From contig CANGUZ010000022.1 in the NCBI GenBank assembly GCA_947457255.1, forward strand, positions 1-36,177: DNA of 36,177 bases. The letters run 5' to 3'. Each line of letters begins with the position of its first letter. Position 1 is the stretch's first letter. The position numbers were made by a program, and so were the translations under genes. This document shows, one piece after another, positions 33,901 through 36,177 of the stretch. A model generated the notes under the pieces. It was given only the letters and a program-made list of their open reading frames with translations, had not been told where the DNA came from and ran no database searches. The DNA is from Flavobacteriaceae bacterium (GTDB taxonomy: Bacteria > Bacteroidota > Bacteroidia > Flavobacteriales > Flavobacteriaceae).

Positions 33901-36177
33901 CAGGAGTAGTGTCTGGAGAGGATGTTTCTGTAAGCAATACTTCAGGAGTATATAATTCGAGGAATGTAGGAACTAGAAATGTTACAGTAACGGATATTAG
34001 AATAGTAGGTGCTCATGCTAGTAATTATATTATTAGTAATGCAGCATCAGTTACAGGAGTTAATGTAGGTATTATTAGTAAAAAAGAGATTACTATCACT
34101 GGAGCAACGAGTCAAGATAGAGCATATAATGGAAATACTACTTCAGTGGTAACAGGAGGAAGTTTGATAGGAGTAGAGAGTGGGGATATAGTTAACTTAA
34201 CCCAATCAGGAATCTACCCATCCAAAGACGTAGGAGGTCCTTACCCTATTATTCCGAATTGTAGTATTTCAGGAACATCATCTGGAAATTACAATTTGAT
34301 TCAGCCTAGCCTAGCAGATGCAAGTATAATTAAAAAAATACTAATCATAGTGGGGATTACTTCAAATAAAACATATGATGGGAATGATATTGCTAACATA
34401 ACTGGCGGGGCCTTAGTTGGAGTTGTGGGATCGGAAGATGTAAATGTTTCTTTCTTAGCAACGTATTCTTCTAAAGATGCAGGTGGTTCTTATGTTATCA
34501 CGCCAAATGCTAGTGTTACAGGAACTGCTGATTTAAACAACTATACATGGTCTCAGCCTGTCTTTACCAATAGATTTATTTTAGCAAGACCATTAACGGT
34601 AACAGGGATATCGGCAAGTGATAAAATTTTTGATGGAAATAGTATCGCGGTTTTAGATACATCTTCAGCTATTTTAAACGGAGTATTAAGTGGAGAAACT
34701 GTGAGTTTAAATTCAGGAAGTGCCATTGGAAATTTTGTGAATAAAAATGTGGGAACTGGTAAGACTGTAAATGGATTCGGTTTCACTATTGGAGGGGCAG
34801 ATGTAGCAAACTATAGTATTGTTCAGCCTTCAACTATAGCTGATATTTCTCCGCTAATTGTAACAGTTACGGCAAATAATCAATCCAATTGCGCTGGAAG
34901 CTTATTAAGCTTTGAAGGAACAGAGTTTACAACTTTTCCTAATGATTCTTTTATAAAAGCAGATTTATTACCAATTAATTTAACAAGTACTGGTAATGAT
35001 ATATCAGCATTAGCGGGATCTTACCCAATAGAGGCAACTAATGCTTCAGGTTCGGGAGTGGGTAACTATATTATATCGTATATAAATGGAACCTTAGTAG
35101 TTAATCCAACTCCAACGGCAACAATAACAGGAAGTACATCTGCTTGTTTATCAGATGTTTCACCTCTAGTTACCTTTACAGGTGCTAATGGAACATCTAG
35201 ATATAGATTTACATATAAAATTAATGGAGGTTCTGATTTAACAGTAATCTCTCCAATCGCAAGTAATATAGCTATCGTACCTGTATCTACAACTGCCGCA
35301 ACAACTTTTACTTATACCTTAGTTGGAGTCGAAGATGTTACTACAGGATGCTCGCAATTGCAATCAGGAACAGCAACAGTAACGGTAGGAGTATGTACTT
35401 CTCTAGTGCCTCAATTTAGAGGGACTACTTTGACTGATTTGAACAATGTTTTATCAGTAATTCCTATTACAGGCGCAACCACGTATCGTTATGAAGTAAG
35501 AAATTTAACTACTAATGTTGTAAGTGTATTTGAGCGTTCCGATTCTAATAGAACTTTGTTAAGTTTAGTTCAACTACAAACTGCTCCGGCTAGTCCTTTA
35601 CAAACGATTACTTATAATACTTCGTACTCTGTTAGAGTTGCGATAAATAACAATGGTTTTGTTTACGGAGCTGCTTATACCGTTACTACGTCAGCAGCTG
35701 TTCCTTCAATAAGGTTGTCTTGGAAATATTGCGGTTCAAGATTAACAGCACTTGATGAGCCATTTTTTGCTAATCCAGTTTACAATGCAGTTAGATACAA
35801 ATTTAGAGTAAATGGTCCTGGAATAGTAAACGAAGAGTTTATATCTAACGGTCAAGGAATGATTTTGACTAATTTGACTCAGAGTCCAATACTCTATGGT
35901 ACATCATATTCTGTACAAGTACAAGCTAGTGTTGACGGAACAACCTATCCTACACCTTATGGGCAAGTTTGTATTATAAATACTCCATTTGATGTACCAA
36001 CATCAAGAATTGCTCCTAGTCTTTGTGGTAGAACATTTAGCATGCGTGTTGGTATACAGCCATTAGCAGTTTTCGGAGCAGATGCCTATTTTTATGAAGT
36101 TAGCGGAGGAAATTTAGGTTCTCCAGTAGGACTTGAAGTTACAAATATGGCTAATCCAGTGTTTGTATTCAATAACG
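27909..36177 (+). CDS. Giant YDG/MBG-repeat cell-surface protein, 3' partial
   Basis: One open frame runs from the ATG at 27909 past the window edge, at least 2,756 codons; I checked the frame at many points and found no stop. Translation may instead start at 27927. After about 67 non-hydrophobic residues comes a signal-peptide-like segment (SSLLALLLLSLFFMGNTFGQ, cleavage near Q87). Then follow a beta-rich domain, an MBG-like unit (near 28960-29220), four 89-residue repeats (29229-30296), a long beta-helix-like Asn/Thr/Gly/Ser-rich part (about 30650-32700), eight diverged YDG-type units (about 32733-34851), an MBG-like unit and Ig/FN3-like domains from about 35100. Such proteins are typically adhesins exported by the type IX system, whose C-terminal sorting domain would lie outside the window. 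Function is inferred from domain type. Confidence 0.9.
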   Translation, partial: MFKLNSMETPLQTKIVNALFTFFKTKLFTVEQISTGFFNYKTTNLSLIPINEVGFSKINLKTEPLKNSSLLALLLLSLFFMGNTFGQTITTATGGSAISADTFGSSTFTTLTGPVYSEASNGNVGTGTIILNVPTGFIFDTGGTAPTVVVTRIGGGGNNNRNINDGEGTYAITSRTATQITFTVTAASSNGVTCSLTWQNIRVRPTAGSPLASGNLTKTGTSSMSGVTNSSTNFGTLTEVAGNATKLAFLTQPSSATYGTSLNPVVILQDQYNNPTLRTSGNLATLNVTMAIASGTGSVSGTTSLNIGTAGGNGTVSFSNLETTTIGAKTITASASGLTPITSSSFTISAAPLTITANNVNKTYGTAISSPGAGQTTFTLSGIQNSETVGSVTITYGTGLVATAAVGSYATVTPSLATGGTFTAANYTITYTLGNIIVGAKTLTIGAPTIASKAYDATTNAGAVTLGALSGFIGTETVTATATAANYSSANVGSYPGTVVAYTLANGLNGGLASNYSLANGSVTGTITAKVLTIGTPTIASKAYDATTTPGAVTLGTLSGFIGSQTVTATATAANYSSANVGSYPGTVVTYTLANGTNGGLATNYSLANGSAIGAITAKVLTIGTPTIASKAYDATTTAGVVSLGTLSGFIGTQTVTATATAANYSSANVGSYPGTVVTYTLANGANGGLASNYSLANSSATGAITAKALTIGLPTITSKPYDGTTTAGAVTLGALSGFIGTETVTATATAANYSSANVGSYPGVVVTYTLANGTNGGLAINYSLVNGSATGVITAGPFVRMQLLLPGETAAPGTPSGKTGTPTAQNTTTPFTVTVRAVDAFWNVVTTAPTNEISITSTDGAAIVPTNANLASGTRTFTITLRTPGSPTITATNVTNGVITANTSAPITVAAGIKTSVASGLWSASGTWSPSGQPYIFDIVRIDEENDITVAASATCASINFIAEDSKLIVNAGVILTVSGAVTLNSYNDDIDTSAEILGLGTLNTGYLNIGLSTVLNNDDGSDNTLVIDIAVLNVLGDITMYNNDEGDGEANRPELWINPPCVLTASKIAMIQTGDGDGGSRIITFDVDNGATVNLSGGPNPITISSEVDLESDHVDFDFDTSSTINFNGSVLQNIPALISNSRSGGSTDSSVPVNYGNLTITNTTGTTTATATGRTINIAGNLTNNGMFNATSSTVNFNGTGAQAIAGTTETTFDDVTIGKTGGTLSVNTNAIVGDDFTFTRTGATLSVPSPRVLTVTDVITVNTNTGGNSVASTVTGTGTINAGAVNVGTLPGDINSGSSAYTTTLTSTIADFTIANDIDLNSYRGNGNRRSNAVFNHASGTINLDGAVVITNQHANNTSTFSMATGAQAGVLNLANATPFSLSLVGISTVNLNGSAAVVEYLGSVPQTALGTTYRTLKINNSNTGVTLIGNATATTLDLTDGLVNTAANTMTVASGGSIVNASSNSYVNGKLARVLTTTATTTYPVGKGGVYSPVDFTYAAAPGTRTVAIEQFETGTPFSSAASLATFGSRYWNVTQSATGIGYRVGLNDSGNTAPSGSSVVILRRDNVTITANATNYSAPNYTNATAFNAANASNEVSLGVNNIPLSITGISGINTKLYDGNAIATAIGIPTLSGSISPGDIVSLSGTAVYTFNNKNVGTGKAVTVSGLTLSGANASGYSLPTLNQIPGLIGNITVRPITVTAVTNTKTYNGTTGSSGVPTYSLQSGDTTTTLPSQSFDTKDIGVNKTLTPSGLVINDGNGGNNYSISYAPVITGTINAKLLTVALVGPIDKIYDSTTAASITQSNFNVTGIVGSEDVTITYIGSLYNSRNFGLRNVTVSSLGLDGLDASNYSVPSSITGNNIGSINRRDLVATLQGAVIKQYDGNNTATLNASNYSLDDVQGSDIITVTNTNGTYDTSAIASGKNVTIVGLTLGGSQAANYNLTNASSISANIGEITQKALTVSIVANPSIDKIYNATIDAILTSSNFVLSSGVVSGEDVSVSNTSGVYNSRNVGTRNVTVTDIRIVGAHASNYIISNAASVTGVNVGIISKKEITITGATSQDRAYNGNTTSVVTGGSLIGVESGDIVNLTQSGIYPSKDVGGPYPIIPNCSISGTSSGNYNLIQPSLADASIIKKILIIVGITSNKTYDGNDIANITGGALVGVVGSEDVNVSFLATYSSKDAGGSYVITPNASVTGTADLNNYTWSQPVFTNRFILARPLTVTGISASDKIFDGNSIAVLDTSSAILNGVLSGETVSLNSGSAIGNFVNKNVGTGKTVNGFGFTIGGADVANYSIVQPSTIADISPLIVTVTANNQSNCAGSLLSFEGTEFTTFPNDSFIKADLLPINLTSTGNDISALAGSYPIEATNASGSGVGNYIISYINGTLVVNPTPTATITGSTSACLSDVSPLVTFTGANGTSRYRFTYKINGGSDLTVISPIASNIAIVPVSTTAATTFTYTLVGVEDVTTGCSQLQSGTATVTVGVCTSLVPQFRGTTLTDLNNVLSVIPITGATTYRYEVRNLTTNVVSVFERSDSNRTLLSLVQLQTAPASPLQTITYNTSYSVRVAINNNGFVYGAAYTVTTSAAVPSIRLSWKYCGSRLTALDEPFFANPVYNAVRYKFRVNGPGIVNEEFISNGQGMILTNLTQSPILYGTSYSVQVQASVDGTTYPTPYGQVCIINTPFDVPTSRIAPSLCGRTFSMRVGIQPLAVFGADAYFYEVSGGNLGSPVGLEVTNMANPVFVFNN
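29229..30296 (+). repeat. Four tandem 267-bp repeats within the giant gene
   Basis: Units start at 29229, 29496, 29763 and 30030, each exactly 267 bp (89 codons). Each carries a YDATT or YDGTT motif, GTLSGFIG-type and TATAANYSSANVGSYPG segments, and a closing NYSLANGS. Long stretches are identical at nucleotide level between units 2 and 3, so duplication or gene conversion is recent. Confidence 0.9.
32733..34851 (+). repeat. Array of about eight diverged YDG-type domains within the giant gene
   Basis: Each unit of roughly 85-90 residues has a K-x-Y/F-D/N-G/S/A motif: KLYDGN, KTYNGT, KIYDST, KQYDGN, KIYNAT, RAYNGN, KTYDGN and KIFDGN. Each continues to a KNVGTGK- or KDVGG-like turn and an N-Y segment near the end. 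The units are clearly homologous at protein level but differ widely at DNA level, unlike the four units at 29229-30296. Confidence 0.8.

Noticed and set aside
28718..34786. Several minus-strand open frames inside the giant gene
   Set aside because: They are rich in Val, Pro and Ala as mirror images of Thr/Asn/Gly-rich repeats on the plus strand, and have no start context or conserved features.
27909..36177. Possible frameshift or several separate genes in the large region
   Set aside because: The frame was followed at many points from 27909 to the window end and stays open with consistent Thr/Asn/Gly-rich surface-protein composition.

Overview
The window is AT-rich DNA from a member of the Flavobacteriia, most probably Flavobacterium or a close relative. 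The evidence is TAnnTTTG-type -7 promoter boxes, a fused CcoN-CcoO oxidase subunit, the order ruvX-def-DUF5606-mazG, an OstA-like protein of Bacteroidetes type, and a giant YDG/MBG-repeat surface protein. No rRNA, tRNA, CRISPR array or prophage was seen.

Layout. (1) 1-4864: the end of a lipopolysaccharide-kinase-like gene, dapD (-), a small exported protein (-), then ruvX, def, a DUF5606 gene and mazG, all on +. (2) 4865-6717: a disturbed region between mazG and an FNR-like regulator. It holds a small membrane-protein gene, a broken copy of the regulator's 3' end, an intact REP-associated tyrosine transposase (RAYT) between mirrored REP-like palindromes, a 127-bp tandem duplication, and a second copy of the mazG 3' end. 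(3) 6718-17630: a low-oxygen respiration block. The FNR-like regulator (-) is divergent from ccoI, ccoS, ccoNO, ccoQ, ccoP, ccoG, ccoH and a TauE/SafE-like gene; oxygen-independent hemN (-) converges on the end. (4) 17753-25193, all on -: a DUF349 protein, aroE, a TPR protein, a class III aminotransferase and an OstA/LptA-like protein. (5) 25327-27198: a secreted GH13 alpha-amylase-family enzyme. (6) 27909 to the window end: one uninterrupted reading frame of more than 2,750 codons, a repeat-rich surface protein whose C-terminus lies outside the window.

The strongest new observation is regulatory. Three promoters in the respiration block (ccoI, ccoS, hemN) each carry a 14-bp palindrome of consensus ATGAYAAWTATCAT. 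In all three its centre lies exactly 33 nt upstream of the centre of a -7 box, which is the geometry of a class II FNR-activated promoter. The divergent regulator gene shares one of these sites and has cysteines suited to an Fe-S oxygen sensor. The window therefore appears to hold the sensor, its operators, and its targets: the cbb3 oxidase, its copper and assembly factors, and anaerobic haem synthesis.

The second is structural. The mazG/regulator junction has been duplicated around the RAYT/REP insertion, leaving datable gene fragments. The third is the giant surface protein, which has four near-identical 89-residue repeats, eight diverged YDG-type units, and a signal-peptide-like segment that begins only at about residue 68.
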